NCBI GenBank assembly: GCA_026193555.1
Contig: JAPHUU010000101.1
Coordinates: 1 to 6,567 of the forward strand
Direction of reading: 5' to 3'
Length of the DNA: 6,567 bases
Origin: Rhodanobacter sp.
Lineage (GTDB): Bacteria; Pseudomonadota; Gammaproteobacteria; Xanthomonadales; Rhodanobacteraceae
The notes under the pieces are model-generated. The model saw only the letters and a program-made list of their open reading frames with translations. It was not told the DNA's origin and searched no databases. How positions within the stretch are numbered: the first letter of the stretch is position 1; each line of letters opens with the position of its first letter. Made by a program: the position numbers and the translations under genes. Below, piece after piece: positions 1 through 5,930 of this stretch.

Positions 1-88
1 ATTGGATCCAGGCCTGAAGAACCGTCTCAGCCATCGTGGCCAGGCGCTGGCCCAGTTGCGGGCGCGCCTCGGCGAGCGGCACGGGTAA
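1..88 (+). CDS. rdgB: RdgB/HAM1 family non-canonical purine NTP pyrophosphatase, C-terminal 28 residues only
   Basis: This is the 3' end of a gene that enters from outside the window; the frame starts at base 2 and stops at TAA 86-88. The visible tail contains KNRLSHRGQAL followed by a short Leu/Arg-rich helix. The Ser-His-Arg-Gly box and this ending closely match the C-terminus of E. coli RdgB, where the His-Arg pair helps hold the purine base. The family hydrolyses dITP, XTP and related deaminated purine nucleotides to the monophosphate plus pyrophosphate, keeping them out of DNA and RNA. hemW begins 4 nt after the stop, the same rdgB-hemW order as in E. coli, which supports the call and suggests co-transcription. 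Only about a seventh of the protein is visible, so catalytic residues cannot be checked. Confidence 0.85.
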   Translation, partial: LDPGLKNRLSHRGQALAQLRARLGERHG

Positions 89-92
89 TCGA

Positions 93-1259
93 TTGAGCCT
101 GATCGCGCCACCGCTGTCGCTGTACGTGCACATGCCGTGGTGCGTGAAGAAGTGCCCCTATTGCGATTTCAACTCGCACGGCCTGCGCAGCGAACCGCCG
201 CCCTATGCCGACTACATCGGGCACCTGCTGGCCGACCTCGATGCCGACCGCGCCGATTTCGCCGAGGCGCTTGGCGGTCGGCCGATCATCAGCATCTTCT
301 TCGGCGGCGGCACCCCCAGCCTGTTTTCAGCGGAGCTGATCGCGCGCCTGCTCGACGGCGTACGCGAACGCCTGCCATTGGCCAGCGATGCCGAGATCAC
401 CCTGGAGACCAATCCAGGCACGGTCGAGCACGGCCGTTTCGACGCCTATTTGGCGGCAGGTGTCAACCGCATCTCGTTCGGCATCCAGAGCTTCGATGAC
501 GACAAGTTGAAGCGGCTGGGCCGTATCCATGGCGCCACGGAAGCCGAGGCAGCGGTCAAGTCGGCGCAGGACGCCGGCTACGGCAACATCAACCTCGACC
601 TGATGTACGCCCTGCCCCAGCAGACCCTCGATGGTGCCCTGGCCGATGTCGCACGCGCCGTGGCGCTGGCGCCGACGCATATTTCGCACTACCAGCTGAC
701 ACTGGAGCCGAATACTGAGTTTGCCGCCAATCCGCCGCCGCTGCCGGACGACGACCATGCCTGGGCGATGCAGGAGGCCTGCCAGCAGCGGCTGGCCGAT
801 GCCGGCTATGGCCAGTACGAGATCTCCGCCTATGCGAAGCGGGGGCATCGCTGCGTGCACAACCTGAACTACTGGCAGTTCGGCGACTACCTCGGCATCG
901 GCGCCGGCGCGCATGGCAAGCTCAGCAACCAGGACAACGGCCAGGTCCGTCGCCGCTGGAAGATTCGCCATCCCCGCGCCTATCTCGAGGTCTCCGGGGA
1001 TGCGTCCCGCATCGGCGGCGATACCATCGTCGATGCCGCTGAACTGCCATTTGAATACATGCTCAATGCCCTGCGCCTGATCGACGGCGTTCCACTGGCT
1101 GAGTTCGCCGAACGCACCGGACTGCCCGCCGAACGCCTTGCCCCAGCCCTGTCCAGCGCACGACGGCGCGGCTGGCTGCACGAGGATCCGCAGCAACTGC
1201 GCACCACCGATCTGGGCCAGCGCTTCCTCAATGACGTGATCGCCAGCTTCCTCGATTGA
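93..1259 (+). CDS. hemW: Radical SAM heme chaperone HemW (formerly annotated as oxygen-independent coproporphyrinogen III oxidase-like)
   Basis: HemW binds heme and a radical-SAM [4Fe-4S] cluster and is reported to hand heme to respiratory enzymes; it is a paralogue of, not a substitute for, coproporphyrinogen dehydrogenase HemN. With a start at TTG 93 the protein has 388 residues, near the usual length. The cluster motif C17-x3-C21-x2-C24 is followed by D25-F26; HemW has Phe where HemN has a fourth Cys, so this is the HemW type. Other family marks are GGGTPS (71-76), the NRISFGIQSF strand, and HNLNYW (256-261) followed by a Gly-rich GIGAGAHG segment; a HemN_C-like domain ends the protein. 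Start choice: an ATG at 36 would overlap rdgB by 53 nt and add 19 atypical residues, and the next in-frame ATG (132) would lose the first strand. TTG 93 lies 4 nt after rdgB with only a weak GGG (83-85) as ribosome site. CTG 99 cannot be excluded. Confidence 0.93.
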   Translation: MSLIAPPLSLYVHMPWCVKKCPYCDFNSHGLRSEPPPYADYIGHLLADLDADRADFAEALGGRPIISIFFGGGTPSLFSAELIARLLDGVRERLPLASDAEITLETNPGTVEHGRFDAYLAAGVNRISFGIQSFDDDKLKRLGRIHGATEAEAAVKSAQDAGYGNINLDLMYALPQQTLDGALADVARAVALAPTHISHYQLTLEPNTEFAANPPPLPDDDHAWAMQEACQQRLADAGYGQYEISAYAKRGHRCVHNLNYWQFGDYLGIGAGAHGKLSNQDNGQVRRRWKIRHPRAYLEVSGDASRIGGDTIVDAAELPFEYMLNALRLIDGVPLAEFAERTGLPAERLAPALSSARRRGWLHEDPQQLRTTDLGQRFLNDVIASFLD

Positions 1260-1261
1260 CC

Positions 1262-1285
1262 GGTGCGCCACGGCCATGGCGCACC
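1262..1285 (+). terminator. Perfect 9-bp stem-loop just after hemW (terminator-like, no T tract)
   Basis: GGTGCGCCA (1262-1270) and TGGCGCACC (1277-1285) are exact reverse complements around a 6-nt loop, starting 2 nt after the hemW stop. The position and strength of the stem suggest a 3'-end hairpin that terminates or stabilises the rdgB-hemW transcript. No run of T follows (the sequence continues CGCCACAAGC), so it is not a textbook intrinsic terminator. A 9-bp repeat can arise by chance in GC-rich DNA; the placement is the main argument. Confidence 0.5.
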
Positions 1286-1336
1286 CGCCACAAGCAGCAT
1301 AAACTTGCAACTCCAGTGGAACAGTCAGGCTCATTC

Positions 1337-3616
1337 ATGGATGTCGGACAGGATCGACGCGCCTTGCATGCGTCCCGCGAGCCCGCCCTTCTCAACGTCG
1401 GGCGTTGGCCCGATCGCGCCCAGCAGATGCTTGAGGCAAGCTTCGCCGTTTGCGCGAGTGGCTTGCAGGAACCGCTGCGCCGATGCATTGCCGACTTCGA
1501 GCAACTGTTGTTCAAGCTCGCCGAACACGCACGCAAGTCCGTTGAGCAGCAGGATTTCTTCGCCAGTCGCCAACGCGTTCTTCAGGATCGCCCCGCATTT
1601 GCGGGACGCTTCAACAACCGACTGCTGACCCGATTCAACGAAATCGATCGCACCGACGACAAATCGCCCCCCACTGCCGATGCTCCCGCGTGGTCATCGC
1701 TGGAACTGGTCGACACCACCGAACAGGAATTGACGATCGCGGTCGACCAGATCGGTGCGCGTGGCGACGCCCGGCACAGTGCCGTGCTGTATGAACTCGG
1801 CTATCGACTGGCGGTACTGGTGGGCAGCCCCCCCATGGACGGCGAGGCATTGCCGCTGGGGCCACATGCCTTGTCGCTGGCCTTCCATCAGGCCAGCGGC
1901 GATCTGCAACTGCCATTGCCCCACCATCTCCTGCTGTTGCAGCATTTCGACCGATCGGTCATCCAGAAGCTGGCTCCGTTGTACGAAGCCATCAACGTCC
2001 AGTTGCAGGGCGATGGCATCCTGCCGCAGTTGCGCAGCATTCCGCGCCCCCGTCAGTCCAGCCCGAGGTCACGTCTCGCCCCGCCTGCGGCTGAGGTCGA
2101 CGCCGACGCCGCCGAGTCGGCGTCCCAGAATGCCGCTCCCCAGCCAGCCACGCCACATGGTGACTCGATCGCGGTACTGGAGTCGCTGCGCGACCTGCTG
2201 GCACAGCGACGCGGCGGCAGTCGGGTCGGCGGCGGCAGTCAGGCGGCAGGGCGCGTCGCCTCGGCGGATGAACTGCAATTGGCCATGGGTGCGCTGCAGC
2301 AGCATCTGGCCCAGGTTGCCGACCATGCCAGTCGCGAACTGCGAAGCGCACAGCGACTGCGCGAGGAATTGCTGAACCAGCTCAATATCGACAAGCCCGC
2401 GGGTGCTCCTCGCACCGAGCTGAGTGGTGAGCAGAATGACACCGTGGAGCTGGTCGCCATGCTGTTCGAGCAGTTGGGCAAGCAGCTGCAAGAGGGTGGC
2501 AGTGGGCAAGCCCTGCTCGGCGGCCTGCAGCTGCCCGTATTGCGGGTGGCCGTCGACGACCATGGCTTTTTCGAGGAACAAGACCATCCTGCCCGCAAGC
2601 TGCTGGACACGGTCGCCGTGGCTGCCCATGACTGGCTGGACGGCAGCGACGACGAGGCAAATCGTCCACTGGCCGCCAAGCTGGAGCAATTGGTCGACCG
2701 CGCCAGTAAGGAACCGCCAAGCGCCGGTCTGTACACGACCCTGCTGGCAGACATCGAGCACCACCTGGGCCTGCTGAGCCGCAAGGCACAGGCCGCCGAG
2801 CGCCGCCACGTGGAAGCCGCGCAGGGCCGTGAACGACTGGATCAGGCACGCAAGCGCGCGGGCGAACTGATGGCCGAGCGCTTCGCGATATCTCCGCCGC
2901 ATGGCTTGCTGCGCACCCTGCTGGATCGCGCGTGGTCCGACGTACTGGCGCTGACATTGCTGCGCCATGGCGAAGACAGCGAAGCATTCAAGGCGCAACT
3001 GGCGATTACCGACCAGCTGCTTGGCCGATTGCCGATCCACGATCGGCAATCGTTGCAGCACGAAGTCGAATCGGGCCTGCAGCAGATCGGCATGCATGCC
3101 GAGGAATCGGTTCAGGTGGCGCAGCGGCTGCTGGGCTCGAACAAGATCATTCCAGCCACGGGACTGCCCAGCACCACCGATCTGGCGCTCCGCCTCAAGC
3201 AACACCATCGGCTGGGTGAACAAGCCGAACCCGAGCCGGTTGCCGCGCCGGTATCTGCCCCCGCGGCCGATTCGCGCAAAGAGGATTCGCGTAAACAGGT
3301 GATCGAACAACGCCTGAAAAAATTGCCGTTCGGCAGCTGGTTCGAATTCATCGACCCGACGACCGGCCAGATAACCCAACGCAAGCTGGCCTGGTATTCG
3401 CCGATGTCCGGCCGTTGCCTGCTGATCAGCCGACGCGGTCAGCGCGGCGAGGAAATAAATCTGTCGCAGCTGGCCCAGGAGATGGCCAACGGCCGCGTGC
3501 GCGAAGTGCAGGAGCAGCGCGATGGTCTGCTCGACCGCGCTTGGCGCGGCCTCACCGGTGCCCTGCGCCAGTCGACCGGCACGACCGTGCATGAGAAGGC
3601 GGAGCCCTCCAAATGA
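1337..3616 (+). CDS. DUF1631 family protein of unknown function (759 aa)
   Basis: I recognise this as a DUF1631-type protein, a large family of proteobacteria with no assigned biochemical role (some members carry an unsupported 'thymidine phosphorylase' label). The sequence is soluble and mostly helical, with no signal peptide or membrane segment. Visible parts: an N-terminal helical region (about 1-230); a Pro/Ala/Ser-rich linker (about 233-275); a Gly/Ser linker (about 290-303); charged heptad-like helices (about 311-350 and 477-515) that could form coiled coils; a second Ala/Pro/Glu-rich linker (about 630-655); and a compact C-terminal domain starting near residue 660 with GSWFEF, RKLAWYSP and a CLLISRRGQ strand, the part most typical of the family. 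The start at ATG 1337 has AGG at 1327-1329, 7 nt upstream. The frame stays open to a TTG at 1256 overlapping the hemW stop, but that extension would run through the 1262-1285 hairpin. The stop overlaps the start of a PilZ gene (ATGA), so a shared pathway with c-di-GMP signalling is inferred. Confidence 0.82.
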   Translation: MDVGQDRRALHASREPALLNVGRWPDRAQQMLEASFAVCASGLQEPLRRCIADFEQLLFKLAEHARKSVEQQDFFASRQRVLQDRPAFAGRFNNRLLTRFNEIDRTDDKSPPTADAPAWSSLELVDTTEQELTIAVDQIGARGDARHSAVLYELGYRLAVLVGSPPMDGEALPLGPHALSLAFHQASGDLQLPLPHHLLLLQHFDRSVIQKLAPLYEAINVQLQGDGILPQLRSIPRPRQSSPRSRLAPPAAEVDADAAESASQNAAPQPATPHGDSIAVLESLRDLLAQRRGGSRVGGGSQAAGRVASADELQLAMGALQQHLAQVADHASRELRSAQRLREELLNQLNIDKPAGAPRTELSGEQNDTVELVAMLFEQLGKQLQEGGSGQALLGGLQLPVLRVAVDDHGFFEEQDHPARKLLDTVAVAAHDWLDGSDDEANRPLAAKLEQLVDRASKEPPSAGLYTTLLADIEHHLGLLSRKAQAAERRHVEAAQGRERLDQARKRAGELMAERFAISPPHGLLRTLLDRAWSDVLALTLLRHGEDSEAFKAQLAITDQLLGRLPIHDRQSLQHEVESGLQQIGMHAEESVQVAQRLLGSNKIIPATGLPSTTDLALRLKQHHRLGEQAEPEPVAAPVSAPAADSRKEDSRKQVIEQRLKKLPFGSWFEFIDPTTGQITQRKLAWYSPMSGRCLLISRRGQRGEEINLSQLAQEMANGRVREVQEQRDGLLDRAWRGLTGALRQSTGTTVHEKAEPSK
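2212..2240 (+). repeat. Two copies of an 11-bp direct repeat coding a Gly-Ser linker
   Basis: CGGCGGCAGTC occurs at 2212-2222 and again at 2230-2240, 18 nt (six codons) apart, so the reading frame is kept. It codes two copies of a Gly-Gly-Ser-containing unit in the flexible linker of the DUF1631 protein (about residues 292-302). It looks like a small in-frame duplication in low-complexity sequence, likely to vary in copy number between relatives. Confidence 0.6.
3026..3052 (+). repeat. Perfect 12-bp inverted repeat with 3-nt spacer inside the DUF1631 gene
   Basis: CGATTGCCGATC (3026-3037) and GATCGGCAATCG (3041-3052) are exact reverse complements separated by CAC. The DNA could extrude as a tight hairpin, and the mRNA would form a stable stem. 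It lies in a continuous reading frame coding Arg-Leu-Pro-Ile-His-Asp-Arg-Gln-Ser, so it is not a break in the gene. No T tract follows and I recognise no known site (REP, dif, uptake sequence). Function unknown; chance is possible but a perfect 12-bp match this close is uncommon. Confidence 0.7.
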
Positions 3617-3975
3617 CGAATCCTCACTCGGACGCAAGCAACAAGCGTCGCGCGGAACGCAAGCGCGCCACCTTCTCCGCCGTGGTCACCAATGTGATCA
3701 CCGGCCAACCGATGGGCCACGTGGGCAACTTGTCGACCACCGGCATGATGCTCATCAGTTCCCAGGCGCCTCGTGGCGAGGCGCTGTACCAGGTGAGCAT
3801 GAACCTGCCCTCCAACAGCCGCCTGCTGACCGAATCGCAACCGATCGAAATCGGGATCCAGGAACAGTGGCATGATCCGGCCAGGAACCCCGGACAGATC
3901 TGGGCCGGCTATCGCATCGTGGCGATCAGCGACGCCGACCTCAGTCGCCTCGACGCGTGGCTGAAACAGGGCTGA
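3613..3975 (+). CDS. Single-domain PilZ protein, predicted c-di-GMP receptor (120 aa)
   Basis: PilZ domains bind the second messenger cyclic di-GMP and change the activity of partner proteins controlling motility, surface attachment, exopolysaccharide or virulence. Both binding motifs are present: R12-x3-R16 in the basic N-terminal stretch KRRAERKR, and N39-L-S41-x2-G44 (the [D/N]xSxxG box) after the first strands. The remainder alternates short beta strands and ends in a helix, DADLSRLDAWLKQG, as usual for PilZ. There is no signal peptide, membrane segment or fused output domain, so it probably acts as a cytoplasmic adaptor. The start overlaps the DUF1631 stop as ATGA (3613-3616), with GGAG at 3601-3604 eight nt upstream, so translation is likely coupled. 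Binding is predicted from motifs only, and the partner is unknown; the DUF1631 protein is the obvious candidate from context. Confidence 0.9.
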   Translation: MTNPHSDASNKRRAERKRATFSAVVTNVITGQPMGHVGNLSTTGMMLISSQAPRGEALYQVSMNLPSNSRLLTESQPIEIGIQEQWHDPARNPGQIWAGYRIVAISDADLSRLDAWLKQG

Positions 3976-3995
3976 GAACCGGTTGCGCATCATCC

Positions 3996-4019
3996 TTGAC
4001 TGGAAGAACCCAGGATCAA
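3996..4019 (+). terminator. Weak stem-loop downstream of the PilZ gene; the rest of the 3976-4188 gap holds no clear gene
   Basis: TTGACTGG (3996-4003) can pair with CCAG (4010-4013) and, after a 2-nt bulge, TCAA (4016-4019), giving an 8-bp stem with a 6-nt loop 20 nt after the PilZ stop. No T run follows. The same TTGACT resembles a -35 element, but I find no matching -10 at 16-18 nt spacing. Elsewhere in the 213-bp gap I see an 8-bp palindrome CACGCGTG (4132-4139) and small GC-rich pairings. Open frames here run out of the PilZ gene or into pepQ in other frames and have no family resemblance. Confidence 0.25.
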
Positions 4020-4188
4020 GCGCCATCATCGACGGTGGTGATCTTCATTCCACGCGCCGGGCATCCGAATCCCACACGCGGGCACCCAACGGCGTCCCGA
4101 TCGGTCATTCCGCGATGTCTGCACGCCATCACACGCGTGCCGTCACGCGCATGAAGATCCGGCGCCGCCCCTTCGCACAGGAATCCGC

Positions 4189-5505
4189 ATGCACGATCAA
4201 CTCGCGACGCTTTATCCCCAGCACCTGGCCACCGTGCGCAACCACGCCGACAAGGCGCTGGCGCTGGACGGCTTCGATCATCTGCTGATCGCCGCCGGCA
4301 TGCCGGGGCTGAAATTTCTCGATGACCTGCACTATCCGTACGCGGTCAACCCGCATTTCAAATACTGGCTGCCGCTGACCGACGCACCCGGCAGCTGGAT
4401 CGTCCACACCCCGGGCGCGAAACCGAAGCTGATCTTCCTGCAGCCGCGCGACTACTGGCACGTGGTGCCGGCCGCACCCAACGGCTACTGGGTGGACGCG
4501 TTCGAGATCGTGATCGTGCGCACTGCCGAAGACGCCGTCGCGCAACTGCCGCAGGGCCGCTGCGCGGTCATCGGCGAAGCCACAGCCGGGATAGCCGGCA
4601 TCGTGATCAACAACCCCAGGCAGGTGATGGATTACCTGCACTACTACCGGGCGTACAAGACGCCGTACGAGCTGGTGTTGATGCGTGAGGCCAGCCGCAT
4701 AGGCACTCGCGCGCATCGTGCCGCCGAGCAGGCCTTCCGCATGGGCGAGAGCGAGCTGGGCATTCACCAGGCCTATCTGGCCGCGGCCGGCCAGATCGAT
4801 GCCGAGCTGCCGTATTCGAGCATCGTGGCGCTCAATGAACACGGTGCCGTGCTGCATTACACCGAGTTCACCCGCGAGCCGCCACAGCCGGCGCGCTCGC
4901 TGCTGATCGATGCCGGCGCCAGTGCCTGCGGCTACGCCAGCGACATCACCCGCACCCATGCCGTGGCCGATGTCGGCGAGTTCCAGGCGCTGATCGATGC
5001 CATGGATGCCAACCAGCAAACGCAGGTCGACATGGTTCGCAGTGGCCGCAGCTATGCCGACTTGCATATCCATGCACATCACCAGCTGGCCGGCGTGCTG
5101 AAGGAGCACGGCTTCATCCGCATGAGTGCCGAATCCGCCGTCGAAAGCGGCGTTACTCGCGCCTTCTTCCCCCATGGCCTGGGCCACTCCATCGGCCTGC
5201 AGGTGCATGACGTGGGCGGATTCGCCAGGAATGATCGTGGAGACACCATCGCCCGTCCGGATGCCCATCCGTTCCTGCGCATGACCCGCACACTCGAACC
5301 GAACATGGTGGTCACGATCGAACCGGGGCTGTACTTCATCGACATGCTGCTGGAGGAGCTGCGCGACAAGCCATTCTCCGGCGACATCGATTGGGCTCGC
5401 GTGGAGCACTTCCGCCAGTACGGCGGCATCCGCATCGAGGATGATGTGGTATGCACCGAAGATACCCCGGAGAACCTCACCCGGGATGCCTTTGCGCTGA
5501 CGTAA
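4189..5505 (+). CDS. pepQ: Xaa-Pro dipeptidase (prolidase), M24B metallopeptidase, 438 aa
   Basis: PepQ cleaves dipeptides with a C-terminal proline in the cytoplasm, recovering proline from peptide breakdown; relatives also hydrolyse some organophosphates (the OPAA group). The N-terminal domain carries the family segment NPHFKYWLPLTDAPGSW and RDYWH; the pita-bread catalytic domain follows DYLHYYR. All five dinuclear-metal ligands are present: D241 (LIDAGA), D252 (ASDITRT), H333 (second His of HGLGH), E378 (TIEPGLYFI) and E417 (GIRIEDDVV). Their spacing matches E. coli PepQ (D246, D257, H339, E384, E423) within one residue. VALNEHGAVLHY, also conserved, lies before the first ligand, and VHDVGG follows the ligand His. 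Length agrees with the family (about 440). ATG 4189 has a good ribosome site, AGGAA at 4179-4183, 5 nt upstream. The gene stands apart from both neighbours, with 213 bp before and 194 bp after it. Nothing suggests inactivation. Confidence 0.96.
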   Translation: MHDQLATLYPQHLATVRNHADKALALDGFDHLLIAAGMPGLKFLDDLHYPYAVNPHFKYWLPLTDAPGSWIVHTPGAKPKLIFLQPRDYWHVVPAAPNGYWVDAFEIVIVRTAEDAVAQLPQGRCAVIGEATAGIAGIVINNPRQVMDYLHYYRAYKTPYELVLMREASRIGTRAHRAAEQAFRMGESELGIHQAYLAAAGQIDAELPYSSIVALNEHGAVLHYTEFTREPPQPARSLLIDAGASACGYASDITRTHAVADVGEFQALIDAMDANQQTQVDMVRSGRSYADLHIHAHHQLAGVLKEHGFIRMSAESAVESGVTRAFFPHGLGHSIGLQVHDVGGFARNDRGDTIARPDAHPFLRMTRTLEPNMVVTIEPGLYFIDMLLEELRDKPFSGDIDWARVEHFRQYGGIRIEDDVVCTEDTPENLTRDAFALT

Positions 5506-5514
5506 GGCGCGGCC

Positions 5515-5540
5515 CGCGCCCCGGATGGCAGCGGGGCGCG
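5515..5540 (+). terminator. Perfect 9-bp GC stem-loop just after pepQ (terminator-like)
   Basis: CGCGCCCCG (5515-5523) and CGGGGCGCG (5532-5540) are exact reverse complements with an 8-nt loop, beginning 9 nt after the pepQ stop. A smaller pairing, GGGCC/GGCCC (5556-5560/5564-5568), follows. There is no T tract, so mechanism is uncertain, but the placement matches the end of the pepQ transcript and separates it from the cytochrome bd operon. Confidence 0.5.
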
Positions 5541-5664
5541 CTCATGCCAGCCATTGGGCCTGGGGCCCGCGAGTCGCGACTGCCTCGGAAGGCCCGCTGC
5601 CGACTTCTCTGCGGCGATCCGTCGCTGCGGCATTCCTGCACATCCGTTTGATCTTTCGGAAGCG

Positions 5665-5670
5665 TATGCT
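5665..5670 (+). promoter_or_regulatory. Possible -10 element (TATGCT) before cydP
   Basis: TATGCT lies in the least GC-rich part of the pepQ-cydP gap, 29 nt before the cydP ATG. At 17-nt spacing the -35 hexamer would be ATCCGT (5642-5647), a poor match, so the promoter would need an activator or is misidentified. Transcription from here would begin near 5677, after the alternative GTG at 5673, favouring the ATG at 5700. Weak call from sequence only. Confidence 0.2.
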
Positions 5671-5699
5671 TTGTGGGGCTTGATTCGCGGATTCGTGAC

Positions 5700-5930
5700 A
5701 TGACCAGCGTCGTGATCTCCAACGCTCGCGCACACCTGCGCATCGGATCCCCTGGACCGCTGCGCCGACTTTCGCTTGAGCTGTCGGTGATTGTCGCGCT
5801 CAAGATCGCACTGCTTGTGCTGATCTGGTGGCTGTGGTTCGCGCCGCAGCCGAAACCGGATACCACGCCCGCGGCGATCGCACACCTGCTCTCCCCCACT
5901 TCCCCGTCGCCAGTCAAGGGCCAACCATGA
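5700..5930 (+). CDS. cydP: CydP-type putative small subunit of cytochrome bd oxidase (76 aa, one TM segment)
   Basis: This small protein sits directly before cydA and overlaps it as ATGA (5927-5930), so it belongs to the cytochrome bd operon. It has a basic N-terminus, then one membrane helix at about residues 26-47 ([14 protein letters not shown] followed by [10 protein letters not shown]), then a Pro/Thr-rich tail. The E-L...K-I-A-L-L...W-W-x-W-F-A-P pattern and position match what I know as CydP, a putative small subunit found upstream of cydA in beta- and gammaproteobacteria. It is distinct from E. coli CydX, a 37-residue protein coded after cydB. By analogy with CydX it may stabilise the oxidase, but this is inference. 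ATG 5700 is preferred; an in-frame GTG at 5673 would add nine residues and has GGAAG 10 nt upstream. The N-terminus is predicted cytoplasmic by the positive-inside rule. Confidence 0.72.
   Translation: MTSVVISNARAHLRIGSPGPLRRLSLELSVIVALKIALLVLIWWLWFAPQPKPDTTPAAIAHLLSPTSPSPVKGQP
5916..5920 (+). promoter_or_regulatory. Ribosome binding site of cydA inside the cydP 3' end
   Basis: AAGGG sits 6 nt before the cydA ATG (5927), within the last codons of cydP. With the ATGA overlap it supports coupled translation of the two proteins and fixes the cydA start. Confidence 0.65.

Noticed and set aside
327..1334. 335-codon open frame on the minus strand opposite hemW
   Set aside because: Antisense shadow of a well-supported radical SAM gene; no motif or family likeness.
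1256..1336. Longer DUF1631 start at TTG 1256, overlapping the hemW stop
   Set aside because: It would add 27 low-complexity Arg/Pro/His-rich residues coded through the perfect hairpin at 1262-1285, has no evident ribosome site, and the ATG at 1337 has AGG at proper spacing.
2069..3637. 522-codon open frame on the minus strand opposite the DUF1631 gene
   Set aside because: Low-complexity Gln/Leu/Arg-rich translation with no recognisable domain, antisense to a gene with clear family features and codon bias on the + strand.
3983..4288. Possible small gene in the PilZ-pepQ gap (101 codons, + strand)
   Set aside because: It runs about 100 nt into pepQ in another frame, its translation is Arg/Pro/Ser-rich with no likeness to a family, and no good ribosome site precedes it.
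4129..5409. 426-codon open frame on the minus strand opposite pepQ
   Set aside because: It mirrors the pepQ codons; the translation is Gly/Val/Gln/His-rich without family resemblance, while the + strand has all prolidase ligands. Typical antisense openness of GC-rich DNA.
5648..5661. FNR/Anr-type site before cydP (TTGAT half-site)
   Set aside because: The left half TTGAT is perfect but the right half is CGGAA instead of ATCAA, and the centre would fall near -22 relative to the start implied by the only -10 candidate, not the usual -41.5.
5673..5699. GTG start for cydP nine codons upstream
   Set aside because: Possible, with GGAAG 10 nt upstream, but it would lie before the transcription start implied by the -10 candidate, and the ATG at 5700 gives the expected N-terminus; kept only as an alternative.
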